A stretch of DNA of 64,000 nucleotides from Thiorhodovibrio winogradskyi (lineage in GTDB: Bacteria; Pseudomonadota; Gammaproteobacteria; Chromatiales; Chromatiaceae). Position numbers and translations under genes: made by a program. This document shows positions 48,451-56,999 of this stretch, piece by piece; the first letter of the stretch is position 1; each line of letters starts with the position of its first letter. The stretch spans positions 248,001 to 312,000 of the forward strand of contig NZ_CP121472.1 in NCBI RefSeq assembly GCF_036208045.1, read 5' to 3'. Under the pieces are notes generated by a model. It was not told the DNA's origin and ran no database searches. It saw only the letters and a program-made list of their open reading frames with translations.

Positions 48451-49317
48451 ATGGATTTCATCATCGTCAGCGGACTCTCGGGCGCCGGCAAGAGCGTGGC
48501 GCTCAATACGCTCGAGGACATCGGCTATAACTGCATCGATAATCTGCCGCTCTTCCTGCTGAGCGAGCTCGCGCTGGGGCTGCGCCAGAGTGACCCGGCC
48601 TTGTGCGCGGACTGCGTCGGCACCGCCGTGGGCATAGACGCGCGCAGCCACCCGGATGATTTGCGTCAACTACCGCGGGTCCTGGTGGCGCTCGGCGAAC
48701 AGGGCATCAGCCCGCAGCTGATTTTTCTCGAGGCTCAGACCGAGCGACTCATGACGCGCTTTAGCGAGACGCGGCGCAAGCATCCGCTCACCAGCGAACA
48801 GCGTTCCCTGACCGAAGCCATCGACTACGAACGCGAGTTGCTCGAGCCGCTGCGCCAGGTCGCCCATGCGCACATCGACACCACCCACATCAACATCCAC
48901 GAATTGCGCGATCTGGTGCGCGGCTGTCTCGGCAACGGCCAGAAACTTAGCACCTCCATCCTGCTGCAATCCTTCGGCTTCAAAAAAGGCGTGCCCGAAT
49001 CCTTCGATTTTGTCTTCGACGTGCGCTGCCTGCCCAACCCGCACTGGCAGGAAGCACTGCGCGGTCAAACCGGACGCGACCAGGCGGTGATCGACTATCT
49101 GGAAGGCTTTGCCGAGGTTATCGCCATGCGCGAGGATTTGATTGCCTTTCTGGACCGCTGGACGCCATGCTTCGAACGCGACGGGCGCAGCTACCTGACC
49201 ATCGCCATCGGCTGCACCGGCGGCCAGCACCGCTCGGTTTACATGGCCGAGGCCGTGCGCGCGCATTTCGATCACGGCGGGCGCCGTGTTCTGGTTCGTC
49301 ATCGGGAGCTGCCGTGA
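48451..49317 (+). CDS. rapZ: RNase adapter protein RapZ
   Basis: P-loop nucleotide-binding adapter. In E. coli it presents the sRNA GlmZ to RNase E and so tunes glucosamine-6-phosphate synthase and envelope precursor supply. The 288-residue protein has Walker A GLSGAGKS, DNLPLFLL, the block FDFVFDVRCLPNPHW and the C-terminal IAIGCTGGQHRSVYMAE. It sits between hprK and an EIIA gene; rapZ-PTS linkage is conserved in proteobacteria. Its 3' end overlaps the EIIA start. Confidence 0.96.
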   Translation: MDFIIVSGLSGAGKSVALNTLEDIGYNCIDNLPLFLLSELALGLRQSDPALCADCVGTAVGIDARSHPDDLRQLPRVLVALGEQGISPQLIFLEAQTERLMTRFSETRRKHPLTSEQRSLTEAIDYERELLEPLRQVAHAHIDTTHINIHELRDLVRGCLGNGQKLSTSILLQSFGFKKGVPESFDFVFDVRCLPNPHWQEALRGQTGRDQAVIDYLEGFAEVIAMREDLIAFLDRWTPCFERDGRSYLTIAIGCTGGQHRSVYMAEAVRAHFDHGGRRVLVRHRELP

Positions 49318-49745
49318 GCGTTTCTCTGCTCGTCATCACCCATAATCAGATCGGCGCCGAATTGCTGACTACCGCCACCCGTATGTTTGGCCGTTGTCCG
49401 CTCGCCGCGTCGGCGATCAATGTCACCGAGTACGACGATCCCGACCAGCTCCAAGCACTCGCCACCCGCCTGGCGAACGAACTCGACGACGGCAGCGGCT
49501 TGTTGATTTTGACCGACCTCTTTGGCTCGACGCCCTCGAACGTGGCCAATAGCATCCGCCAGGGCCATCAGGTGCGGGTGCTGACCGGGGTGAATCTGCC
49601 CATGCTGGTGCGCGCGCTCAATTATCATTCACTTGACCTGGGTGGCATTACCGAAAAGGCACTCAGCGGCGGGCGCGAGGGCGTGCTGCTGTGCCAGCTC
49701 AATGAGCCTCAATCCCAGCCTGCTGAGATCAGACCCTTAATCTAA
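49314..49745 (+). CDS. PTS mannose-type EIIA domain protein
   Basis: A 143-residue single-domain EIIA of the mannose/fructose/sorbose family, with the phosphorylatable His10 (LLVITHNQIG) and the block LLILTDLFGSTPSNVA. No EIIB, EIIC or EIID is nearby, so it is probably a regulatory phosphate acceptor rather than part of a sugar importer. The GTG start at 49314 overlaps the rapZ stop, with GGGAG six bases upstream. It precedes HPr by 190 bp. Confidence 0.93.
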   Translation: MSVSLLVITHNQIGAELLTTATRMFGRCPLAASAINVTEYDDPDQLQALATRLANELDDGSGLLILTDLFGSTPSNVANSIRQGHQVRVLTGVNLPMLVRALNYHSLDLGGITEKALSGGREGVLLCQLNEPQSQPAEIRPLI

Positions 49746-49934
49746 GGATCCTGTGGGAATTTTATGTTTTGTCGTCAAGGTTTTTTTGGCCATCTGGTGA
49801 GTCAATAATCGACAATGACAATAATGACACTGGCGACGACATCAACAACGGCAATGAACACTGCAAGGATGACGGCCATGGTTAAGCTTGGTTTGTCGTT
49901 GCATCACAACAACTGCTGATTCGATACCAAACCC

Positions 49935-50204
49935 GTGGTTCGCAAAGACATCGATATCATTAATCGCCTTGGCCTGCATGCACGTGCCGCAGCCAAATTC
50001 GTCACCTGCGCCAGCGGGTTCGAGAGCACGGTGCAGGTCGAGCGTGAGGGTCGCCGCGTCAATGGCAAGAGCATCATGGGTGTCATGATGCTGGCCGCTG
50101 CACGCGGCACCACCATTACCATCGAGGCCGATGGCGCCGACGAGCAGGAGCTCATGGATGCCCTCGAGGCACTGATCGGAGATTACTTCGGGGAGGGTGA
50201 ATGA
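49935..50204 (+). CDS. ptsH: Phosphocarrier protein HPr
   Basis: Central phosphocarrier of the PTS, 89 residues. The EI phosphorylation site His15 is in LGLHARAAAKFV. The regulatory Ser46 is exactly at residue 46 in NGKSIMGVMML, matching the presence of an HPr kinase upstream. The start is a GTG at 49935 without a clear Shine-Dalgarno sequence. The 190-bp gap after the EIIA gene holds only A/T-richer sequence with a short doubtful frame. The stop overlaps the ptsI start (ATGA). Confidence 0.96.
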   Translation: MVRKDIDIINRLGLHARAAAKFVTCASGFESTVQVEREGRRVNGKSIMGVMMLAAARGTTITIEADGADEQELMDALEALIGDYFGEGE

Positions 50205-51940
50205 TCACCGCCCTGTGCGGGCTCGGCGTCGCCGGCGCGCGTAAGCTTGCCGTTGGCCGAGCCTATCTGCTCAAACAGGAACCGAGCTTTTCGGCGGAGC
50301 CGGTCGCGCATCCCGATGCCGAGTTGCGTCGCCTCGATGCCGCCCTTGATGCGGCCCGTCGTCACCTTGAGCGCATTCGCCATCAGATTCCGGCCGACAC
50401 CCCGGCCCACATTGCCGAGTTCATCGACACCCACCTGCTGATGCTGACCGACTCGGCGTTGGTCGACGCTACCCGCGATCTGATTCGCGACCAACATCTC
50501 AACGCCGGCTGGGCGCTCAAGCTGCAGCGCGACATCCTGGTGCAGGTGTTCGAGGAGATGGATGATCCCTACCTGCGCAGCCGCGGCGACGATGTCGAGC
50601 ATGTGGTGCGCCAGATTCAGGTGTTTCTCGGCGGTGTTGACTCTGATGCTCAGGAGTTTGCCAGCGACACTGTCGCGGGAGTCGTGGTGGTCGCCGACGA
50701 CCTGACGCCGGCCGATGCCATCGTGCTGGGCCAGCGCGGAGTTGGCGCTTTTATCACCGAGCATGGCGGCCCCATGTCGCACACCGCCATCCTGGCGCGC
50801 AGCCTCGATATCCCAACCGTCATGGGCGTGCATCGTGCCACCGAGATACTTCGCCATGGCGAACAGGTCGTGGTCAACGCAGAGACCGGCTGCGTTCTGG
50901 CCACCAGCGACTCCGAGACACTCGCGTTCTTCCGCCGCCGCCTAAGCAGCGCCGAACAGCGCCGCGCCACGCTCAAACAACTGCTCACCCGCCCCTCCAC
51001 CAGCCGCGACGGCGTGCCCGTGGTGCTACTCGCCAACCTGGAGTTGCCCGAGGACAGCGCCGCCGCGCAGCAAAACGGCGCCTCTGGGGTTGGGCTCTAT
51101 CGCACCGAGTTTTTGTACCTCAACCACACCCGGGCGCCGAGCGAGGAAGAGCATCTCGCCGATTATCTCGGCATCCTCAAGACGCTGAACGGCCTGCCGC
51201 TCACTATCCGCACCCTGGATTTGGGGCTGGACAAGAACATCCAGTACCTGTCCGACCGCCTGCCTCCGCTGACCAACCCGGCACTGGGACTGCGCGCCAT
51301 TCGCCTGTGTTTGAAGGAGCCGGACCTCTTTCTGCCGCAATTGCGCGCCATTCTGCGCGCATCCGCCGTCGGGCCGGTGCGCCTGATGATCCCGATGATC
51401 TCAACGCTCAATGAGATCGACACTCTGCTGCGGCTGATTCAAACCACCAAGCGCCTGCTACGCACCCAAGGGCTGAAGTTCGATCCACTGATGCCCATCG
51501 GCGGCATGATCGAAGTCCCCGCCGCGGCCCTAATGGCCGAGTCGCTCGCGCGCCGGCTCGATTTCCTATCCATCGGCACCAATGACCTGATTCAGTACAC
51601 CCTGGCCATTGATCGCCTTGATGACTCCGTCAGCTATCTGTACGAACCCCTGCACCCGGCCGTGCTGCGCCTGATTCGCCACATCATCGAGGCCGCCGCC
51701 AAAACCCGCACGCGTGTGAGCATGTGTGGGGAAATGGCTGGCGATGCCCGCTACACCCGTCTGCTACTTGGCCTCGGTCTGCGCGAACTTAGCATGCAAC
51801 CTGGCTCCCTGCTCGAAGTCAAAGCCATCGTGCGCGACAGCGACATCGGTGCCCTTGCGCGCACCATGGATGAACTCATGCAGGGCATCGACGAACGCAG
51901 CCCGCAAAGCCTGCTTGAGCGCCTGGCCGAAGCCGCCTAA
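50201..51940 (+). CDS. ptsI: PTS Enzyme I
   Basis: PEP-protein phosphotransferase that starts the PTS relay by moving phosphate from PEP to HPr. At 579 residues it has normal length and lacks the GAF domain of EI-Ntr. The phospho-His194 lies in EHGGPMSHTAILARS. PEP/Mg-binding blocks are GLYRTEFLYL, IRTLDLGLDKN and SIGTNDLIQYTLAIDR, with the C-terminal Cys in SMCGEMAGD. Its ATG overlaps the ptsH stop. Together with HPr, EIIA-Man, PtsN and HprK it forms a complete regulatory PTS without permeases. Confidence 0.96.
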   Translation: MITALCGLGVAGARKLAVGRAYLLKQEPSFSAEPVAHPDAELRRLDAALDAARRHLERIRHQIPADTPAHIAEFIDTHLLMLTDSALVDATRDLIRDQHLNAGWALKLQRDILVQVFEEMDDPYLRSRGDDVEHVVRQIQVFLGGVDSDAQEFASDTVAGVVVVADDLTPADAIVLGQRGVGAFITEHGGPMSHTAILARSLDIPTVMGVHRATEILRHGEQVVVNAETGCVLATSDSETLAFFRRRLSSAEQRRATLKQLLTRPSTSRDGVPVVLLANLELPEDSAAAQQNGASGVGLYRTEFLYLNHTRAPSEEEHLADYLGILKTLNGLPLTIRTLDLGLDKNIQYLSDRLPPLTNPALGLRAIRLCLKEPDLFLPQLRAILRASAVGPVRLMIPMISTLNEIDTLLRLIQTTKRLLRTQGLKFDPLMPIGGMIEVPAAALMAESLARRLDFLSIGTNDLIQYTLAIDRLDDSVSYLYEPLHPAVLRLIRHIIEAAAKTRTRVSMCGEMAGDARYTRLLLGLGLRELSMQPGSLLEVKAIVRDSDIGALARTMDELMQGIDERSPQSLLERLAEAA

Positions 51941-52015
51941 CTGGATGCCTGGCCGGATGCCTGTCCGAACACTGGCGTTCGCCACCTGCCGCTGATCTGC
52001 CTCGGCCCCGCTGCC

Positions 52016-53296
52016 ATGCCCCGACGGATTCTTATCGCCCCCAACGCCTTCAAGGGTAGCTGCTCGGCCTTGGTCGCCGCTGCCGCCATGGCAGAGGGTG
52101 TTCTTCGTGCATGCTGTGCGTGCAAACCAAGGCAGCTGCCCATGGCCGACGGCGGCGACGGCATGCTCGAGATTCTCGAACACCTATGGCGACCCCAGCA
52201 ACAGGTCGAGCGCCACCGCCTGCGCGTCACCGGACCACGCGGCAAACAGGTCACGGCCGCCCTGCTATGGCTGCCCGCGGAGCGCACGGCCGCCATCGAA
52301 ATGGCCTTGGCTAGCGGACTCGCCCTGCTGGGCCCGACCGAGCGCGACCCCCTGCATACCACCACCTGGGGCACCGGTGAATGCCTGCGCGCCGCGCTCG
52401 ACCTCGGCGCCCGGCGCATTTTGATCGGCTTGGGAGGCAGCGCCACCCATGACGGCGGTATGGGCGCCGCCAGCGCGCTTGGCTATCGCTTTCTCGATGC
52501 AAGGGGTCAACAACTCCCGCCCATGGGTGCCAGCCTGAACCAGGTCGCGCGCATCGATGCCAGTGGGGCCGACCCGCGTTTGCACACCGCCGACATCATC
52601 GCCATCCGCGATGTCGCCAATCCCCTGTGCGGACCGCAAGGCGCCGCGGCCATCTACGCCCCACAGAAAGGCGCCCGCCCGGACCAGATTCCCATGCTCG
52701 ACGCCGGCCTGCGCCAGCTCGCCGAGTGCTACGCGCGCGATCTTGGCCAGAAGGTCGCCGAACAACCCGGCAGCGGCGCCGCTGGTGGCCTCGGTGCCGG
52801 TCTGCTCGCCTGCTGCAACGCCCGACTCGAACCCGGCGCCAGCTATTTGCTCGACCTCGCCGGTTTTGCCGAGCGATTGCAGGAAAGCGATCTCGTCCTC
52901 ACCGCCGAAGGCCAAGTCGATGCCTCCAGCCTGCAGGGCAAAGCCACGGGTGTTATCGCCGCGCGCGCTGCCGCGGCCGCCGTCCCCTGCATCGCCATCG
53001 CCGGGCGCCTGCCAAGCTCGGCCAGCGAGCGCCAAGCCCTGCATCACGCTGGACTGACCGCCCTGTTCAGCCTTTGTCCAGGGCCCATGACCCTGGCACA
53101 AGCCGAAGCCGAGGTCGGGGAACTCCTCGCCACCGCCACCGAGGATGTTATCCGCCTCTGGTTGAGCGCCCATCCGCGCGAAAAACCATGGGCTCCAAGA
53201 CCTGATGTCGGCGGCCGTGCCATCGGCGAACGCGAACTGCTATCGCTGCCTTGGCACATTTCGCACGCGCATGGCGGAGTTGCGAGCTCTTGCTGA
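52016..53296 (+). CDS. Glycerate kinase (GarK/GlxK type)
   Basis: Phosphorylates D-glycerate, normally to 2-phosphoglycerate in this family, feeding photorespiratory or glyoxylate carbon into glycolysis close to PEP. The family N-terminus ILIAPNAFKGS, MADGGDG, IGLGGSATHDGGMG, and GAAGGLGAGLLA are clear. At 426 residues it carries about 45 extra C-terminal residues (EKPWAPRPDVGGRAIGE...) beyond the usual end. It starts at the ATG at 52016, 75 bp after ptsI, so it may share the PTS transcript. Confidence 0.93.
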   Translation: MPRRILIAPNAFKGSCSALVAAAAMAEGVLRACCACKPRQLPMADGGDGMLEILEHLWRPQQQVERHRLRVTGPRGKQVTAALLWLPAERTAAIEMALASGLALLGPTERDPLHTTTWGTGECLRAALDLGARRILIGLGGSATHDGGMGAASALGYRFLDARGQQLPPMGASLNQVARIDASGADPRLHTADIIAIRDVANPLCGPQGAAAIYAPQKGARPDQIPMLDAGLRQLAECYARDLGQKVAEQPGSGAAGGLGAGLLACCNARLEPGASYLLDLAGFAERLQESDLVLTAEGQVDASSLQGKATGVIAARAAAAAVPCIAIAGRLPSSASERQALHHAGLTALFSLCPGPMTLAQAEAEVGELLATATEDVIRLWLSAHPREKPWAPRPDVGGRAIGERELLSLPWHISHAHGGVASSC

Positions 53297-53394
53297 CTGA
53301 TTGCGGCCAATCTGCCTGCTTGCCATTAGGGTATGGTGGGACTTAGTCTGGAGCCGGGCGCTTTCAGCCCGGATGATGGAAGGAGTTGGGCGAC

Positions 53395-53703
53395 ATGTGT
53401 CTTGGGATTCCAATGCAAATTAAAGCCATCAATGGCTTGATGGCGCGCTGTGAGGCGAAGGGGGTGGAGCGCGACGCGAATCTCCTCATGCTCATGCATG
53501 AGGATCTCGCGGTTGGCGACCATGTTGTGGTGCATCTTGGTCGCGCCATTGAGCGTGTCACCCCCGAGGATGCCGCCACGGCCTGGGCACTCTACGATGA
53601 GATGCTCGCGGCTATTGATGGCGGGCACGGTGATGGCGGTAACGCGGCCGTGCCGGACAATCTCATTAGCTCATCGCCGGAGGTGACCCGTGAACGCCCT
53701 TAA
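53395..53703 (+). CDS. hypC: HypC/HybG-family hydrogenase maturation chaperone (orphan)
   Basis: Small chaperone that carries the Fe(CN)2CO unit with HypD and docks on the [NiFe]-hydrogenase large subunit. The 102-residue protein begins with the invariant MCLGIP (Cys2 essential), followed by VGDHVVVHLGRAIERV. A C-terminal tail of about 25 residues is extra. AAGGAG lies nine bases before the ATG at 53395. No other hyp, hup or hyn gene is in the window. Its 3' end overlaps ppsR by 14 bp, so both are probably translated from one message. Confidence 0.92.
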   Translation: MCLGIPMQIKAINGLMARCEAKGVERDANLLMLMHEDLAVGDHVVVHLGRAIERVTPEDAATAWALYDEMLAAIDGGHGDGGNAAVPDNLISSSPEVTRERP

Positions 53704-54556
53704 TGAGTCGGCCTTGGGCGGCCAACAAGATCGCCCCAAACGGACGGTTTTTTTCGCCTCGGAAAGCACCGGCATCACGGCCGAGACCCTTGGACAAAGC
53801 CTGTTGTCGCAGTTCGACGGCGTGGAGTTCGAGGAAGTCTACATGCCCTACATCAACACCGAGGCGCGCGCCCGGGCGCTGACGCAGCGCATGCAGGAGG
53901 CCTGTGATCGCGATGGCGCGCGCCCGATCTGCGTGGCCACCATGCTTGATCAAGGCATCGGTGCGATTCTGCGCGGCGGCAACTGCTTTTATATCGAGGT
54001 ATTCGAGCATTTTGTCGCGCCGCTCGGCGCCGAGCTGGGCCTGACACCCAGCCGCCAGCCCGGGCGCAGTCATGCCATCACCAAGCCAAGCTCCTACACC
54101 AAGCGCATTGAAGCCATTAACTTTGCGATGAGCAACGACGATGGCGTGAAACCGGCCAATTTTCGCCATGCCGACGTGATTTTGGCCGGGGTGTCGCGCT
54201 CCGGCAAAACGCCGACCTGCCTTTATCTGGCCATGCACTATGGTCTGCGCGCGGCCAATTACCCTATCACTGACATTGACCTCGAGCGCGGCGACCTGCC
54301 GGATGAGATACGCGCGCTGCGGGCTAAGGTGTTTGGCCTGACCATCGACGCGCAGCGTCTGCACCTGATCCGCGAGGAGCGCCGCCCCGGTAGTGATTAC
54401 GCCTCGTCCCGTCGCTGCCAAGTCGAACTGCGCGCCGCCGGGGAGATGTTCAAACGCTTGCGCATCCCGGCCCTGAATACCACCAGCCAGTCAATCGAGG
54501 AAATTGCCGCGCAGATTTTGCGGGGACTGAAAAATGCGACCGACAATGGCGACTAG
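53690..54556 (+). CDS. ppsR: PEP synthase regulatory protein (kinase/pyrophosphorylase, DUF299)
   Basis: Bifunctional ADP-dependent kinase and Pi-dependent pyrophosphorylase that inactivates or reactivates PEP synthase by Thr phosphorylation. The 288-residue protein has the N-terminal VFFASESTGITAETLG, the P-loop GVSRSGKT near residues 162-169 and the family blocks SRQPGRSHAI, ANYPITDIDL and NTTSQSIEEIA. The GTG start at 53690 lies within the hypC 3' end. The PEP synthase gene (ppsA), often adjacent, is not in view. It follows the EI and glycerate kinase genes, which also act at PEP. Confidence 0.94.
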   Translation: MNALNESALGGQQDRPKRTVFFASESTGITAETLGQSLLSQFDGVEFEEVYMPYINTEARARALTQRMQEACDRDGARPICVATMLDQGIGAILRGGNCFYIEVFEHFVAPLGAELGLTPSRQPGRSHAITKPSSYTKRIEAINFAMSNDDGVKPANFRHADVILAGVSRSGKTPTCLYLAMHYGLRAANYPITDIDLERGDLPDEIRALRAKVFGLTIDAQRLHLIREERRPGSDYASSRRCQVELRAAGEMFKRLRIPALNTTSQSIEEIAAQILRGLKNATDNGD

Positions 54557-54706
54557 GCCAAGATGCCGCGCCCTGGTATTCGTTCAGCTCGCGGCCACGG
54601 CGACGCGCTGCGGCCCTCGCCATCCAGACCCGGCTTGCCAAGCCATGAAGCGGGCGGCGAAAATATGGCCATTGCCAAGGCGCACCGCCTTTTTCTGGAG
54701 ACCCCC

Positions 54707-55087
54707 ATGCAACTGACCATGCTGAAAAGCAAACTGCATCGCGCCTGTGTGACGCACGCGGAACTCGACTACGAGGGCTCCTGCGCGATCGACTCGGAAC
54801 TGCTCGAGCGCGCGGGCATTCTGGAGTTCGAGCAGCTTCACATCTACAACCTGACCAATGGCGAGCGTTTCACCACCTACGCCATTCCGGCCGAGCCGGG
54901 CTCGCGCATTATTTCCGTCAATGGCGCGGCTGCGCACAAGGCCGCGCCCAAGGATCGGCTGATCATCTGCACCTATGTCGCCCTGACCGAGGCCGAGGCG
55001 CGCATGCACCAGCCAAGGCTTGTTTACTGCAATGCGCGTAATGAGGTAACAGGTACGGGTCACAAGATTACCGCTCAGGCGGCCTGA
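54707..55087 (+). CDS. panD: Aspartate 1-decarboxylase precursor
   Basis: Pyruvoyl enzyme that decarboxylates aspartate to beta-alanine for pantothenate and CoA. The proenzyme self-cleaves between Gly24 and Ser25 in [10 protein letters not shown]; numbering from the ATG at 54707 matches the E. coli position exactly, supporting this start. GGAG lies seven bases upstream. Further motifs are [15 protein letters not shown] and [15 protein letters not shown]. The 126-residue length is normal. It is 150 bp after ppsR and convergent with glgA across a repeat-filled gap; no panB or panC is adjacent. Confidence 0.96.
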   Translation: MQLTMLKSKLHRACVTHAELDYEGSCAIDSELLERAGILEFEQLHIYNLTNGERFTTYAIPAEPGSRIISVNGAAAHKAAPKDRLIICTYVALTEAEARMHQPRLVYCNARNEVTGTGHKITAQAA

Positions 55088-55094
55088 GTCCCGG

Positions 55095-55180
55095 TTTCCG
55101 ATCAGGTTTCCGATCCGGCTCCTGATCAGGATCCTGATCAGGATCCTGATCAGGATCTGGCCCTGGCTCAGGTTCCGGAT
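55095..55180 (+). repeat. 12-bp tandem repeats between panD and glgA
   Basis: Three perfect units of CCTGATCAGGAT (55121-55156) are flanked by degenerate 12-bp units, including TTTCCGATCAGG at 55095 and TTTCCGATCCGG at 55107. The unit is partly self-complementary (TGATCA, GGATCC), so the array can form nested hairpins and may end transcription from both convergent genes. No spacer sequence separates units, so it is not a CRISPR array. Confidence 0.8.
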
Positions 55181-55230
55181 CAGACTTTGTCCCAAAGCGC
55201 GGCCCAAATCGCATCCGATTAAAGACAAGC

Positions 55231-56739
55231 TCAGGCCAAGGCGCGTTCCAGTTCCTGGCGTGCTTGCAGTGCCTCGTCATAGTAGCCCTGGTACTGGCGC
55301 GCGCTGGCTTGCCAGCTCAAATCCTGCTCCATGCCGGCGCGCATGAGCGCCCGCCAGGCGTTTTGGTCATGACGCCATAGGTTGATGGCCTCGCGCACCT
55401 TGGCACAAAGAGCCTCGGCGCTCGGCTCATCGAACAGAAAACCGGTCGCTGGTCCCTGACGGCCATCACTCACGGTATCCGCCAGGCCGCCGGTACGCCG
55501 CACAATGGGCACGCAGCCGTAGCGCAGGCTATACATTTGATTGAGTCCGCAGGGCTCGAAGCGCGAAGGCATCAAGAACGCATCACAGCCGCCCTCGATC
55601 AGGTGGGCGCGGCCCTCGTCATAACCCACATAGACCCCGACGCGATCACGATGGGACTCGGCCACGCGCTTGAGCATCAGCTCCAGACTGGCCTCGCCCG
55701 AGCCTTGTAACACCACCTGCACGCTCGGATCCTCAAGCAGCCAGGGCAGCATCTCGACGATCAGATCAACGCCCTTTTGTTCCACCAGTCGCCCGATATA
55801 GCCGAGCACGAAAGCATTCTCATCGTGCGGCAGATTGAACAGGCGCTGAACTTCAAGCTTGTTGCCGGCCTTCAGATGAACGTTCTCAATGTCGTAGGGC
55901 TGGGTCAGCGCGGGATCGGTCGCCGGGTTCCAGGTTTGGTAGTCAATGCCGTTCAAAATACCCTGAAAGCGCCCGCCAATCTGGCGCAGCAAGCCATCGA
56001 GCCCGCAACCAAACTGGTTGGTGCGCACCTCATCGGCATAGGTGGGGCTGACGGTGTTGACCCGATCAGCAAAGACAATGCCGCCCTTGATGAAGGACAG
56101 CCGCTGATGGAACTCCAGCCCGGCCACTGACCAGAGCGCTGGCGGCAGTTTAAGTCGATCGAAGGTCGCACGGTCGAACAGCCCCTGATAGGCCAGATTA
56201 TGAATAGTGAAAACCACCGCCGGGCGTTCGTCCTGATCGCGCAGCAGCGCCGGGGCCAAAGCCGTTTGCCAGTCGTTACAATGCAGCAGTCGCGGACGCC
56301 AATTGAGCGCTGGCACCCCCATGGCCACAGTCGCCACCGCCGAGCTGAACAGCAGGAAGCGCTCGGCATTGTCGCCCCAGTCGCGCCCGCTGACATCGGT
56401 GTAAGGATTCCCCTCGCGACAGAAATGCTCGGGGGCGTCCACCAGATAGACGGGCAGGTCGCGGTCAGGCATGAAGCCGCTCAACACCCGCACCGGGCTC
56501 AGGGCGCCGGGCAGTCGCAGCTCGCAGACCGAACGCAATTCCCGCACTTGTTTGAGCGCGTGCGGATAGGCAGGCAAAATCAATCGCGCATCATGCCCAA
56601 GAGAGCGCAGTGCCACTGGCAGGCTGCCGGCGACATCCGCCAGCCCACCGGTTTTAATCAACGGCAAAGCCTCGCTGCTGGCAAAGAGCACATCGAAGCC
56701 CACCGCACCCTCAGCAGCGCGTTCTCGGATCATGCTCAT
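55231..56739 (-). CDS. glgA: Glycogen synthase (ADP-glucose type)
   Basis: Adds glucose from ADP-glucose to growing alpha-1,4-glucan. The 502-residue GT5 enzyme has the ADP-glucose site LPLIKTGGLADVAGSLP near the N-terminus. Other blocks are LLHCNDWQTALAP, FTIHNLAYQG, GILNGIDYQTWNP, YIGRLVEQKGVDL and the catalytic segment SRFEPCGLNQMYSLRYG, followed by RRTGGLADTV. The ATG at 56739 has GAGG nine bases upstream; the frame is open to 56988 but that part is non-coding. It is divergent from zwf with a 260-bp gap, tying storage to hexose phosphate metabolism. Confidence 0.95.
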   Translation of the reverse strand: MSMIRERAAEGAVGFDVLFASSEALPLIKTGGLADVAGSLPVALRSLGHDARLILPAYPHALKQVRELRSVCELRLPGALSPVRVLSGFMPDRDLPVYLVDAPEHFCREGNPYTDVSGRDWGDNAERFLLFSSAVATVAMGVPALNWRPRLLHCNDWQTALAPALLRDQDERPAVVFTIHNLAYQGLFDRATFDRLKLPPALWSVAGLEFHQRLSFIKGGIVFADRVNTVSPTYADEVRTNQFGCGLDGLLRQIGGRFQGILNGIDYQTWNPATDPALTQPYDIENVHLKAGNKLEVQRLFNLPHDENAFVLGYIGRLVEQKGVDLIVEMLPWLLEDPSVQVVLQGSGEASLELMLKRVAESHRDRVGVYVGYDEGRAHLIEGGCDAFLMPSRFEPCGLNQMYSLRYGCVPIVRRTGGLADTVSDGRQGPATGFLFDEPSAEALCAKVREAINLWRHDQNAWRALMRAGMEQDLSWQASARQYQGYYDEALQARQELERALA

Positions 56740-56999
56740 CAGAACCAACCTCTGAAAATGCAAAGCGAGCCTGCTCCGCCGCTTGATACGAGGCCAGGCG
56801 ACCATGCAGCAAGGTTGACAGACTCTGGAATCAATGGATAGTGACGCATCACAAGGTAGCACAGACGGCGGCTGAGTGCGCCGGGGGCGCATGGCGCGTT
56901 CGCGGCTGTTCCTTCTTGCCCGACAGCCGAGGCCCCAACCCAGGATCGGGGTGCCCTTGACCGACACGACTGGCCGCGACCGCCCCACAGGAGATCCTT

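Noticed and set aside
49815-49919. Short plus-strand frame of 34 codons before ptsH
   Set aside because: Thr/Met-rich, no Shine-Dalgarno sequence, no resemblance to a known leader peptide.
54563-54706. Upstream extension of panD
   Set aside because: The in-frame upstream codons do not match PanD; the ATG at 54707 puts the Gly24-Ser25 cleavage site at the canonical position.
55095-55192. CRISPR-like repeat array between panD and glgA
   Set aside because: Units are 12 bp and directly tandem with no spacers, and no cas gene is present; it is a simple tandem repeat.
55068-55280. Minus-strand 70-codon frame with repeated DPDQ residues
   Set aside because: It is a read-out of the 12-bp tandem repeats in an intergenic gap and overlaps the 3' end of glgA; no good start or family match.
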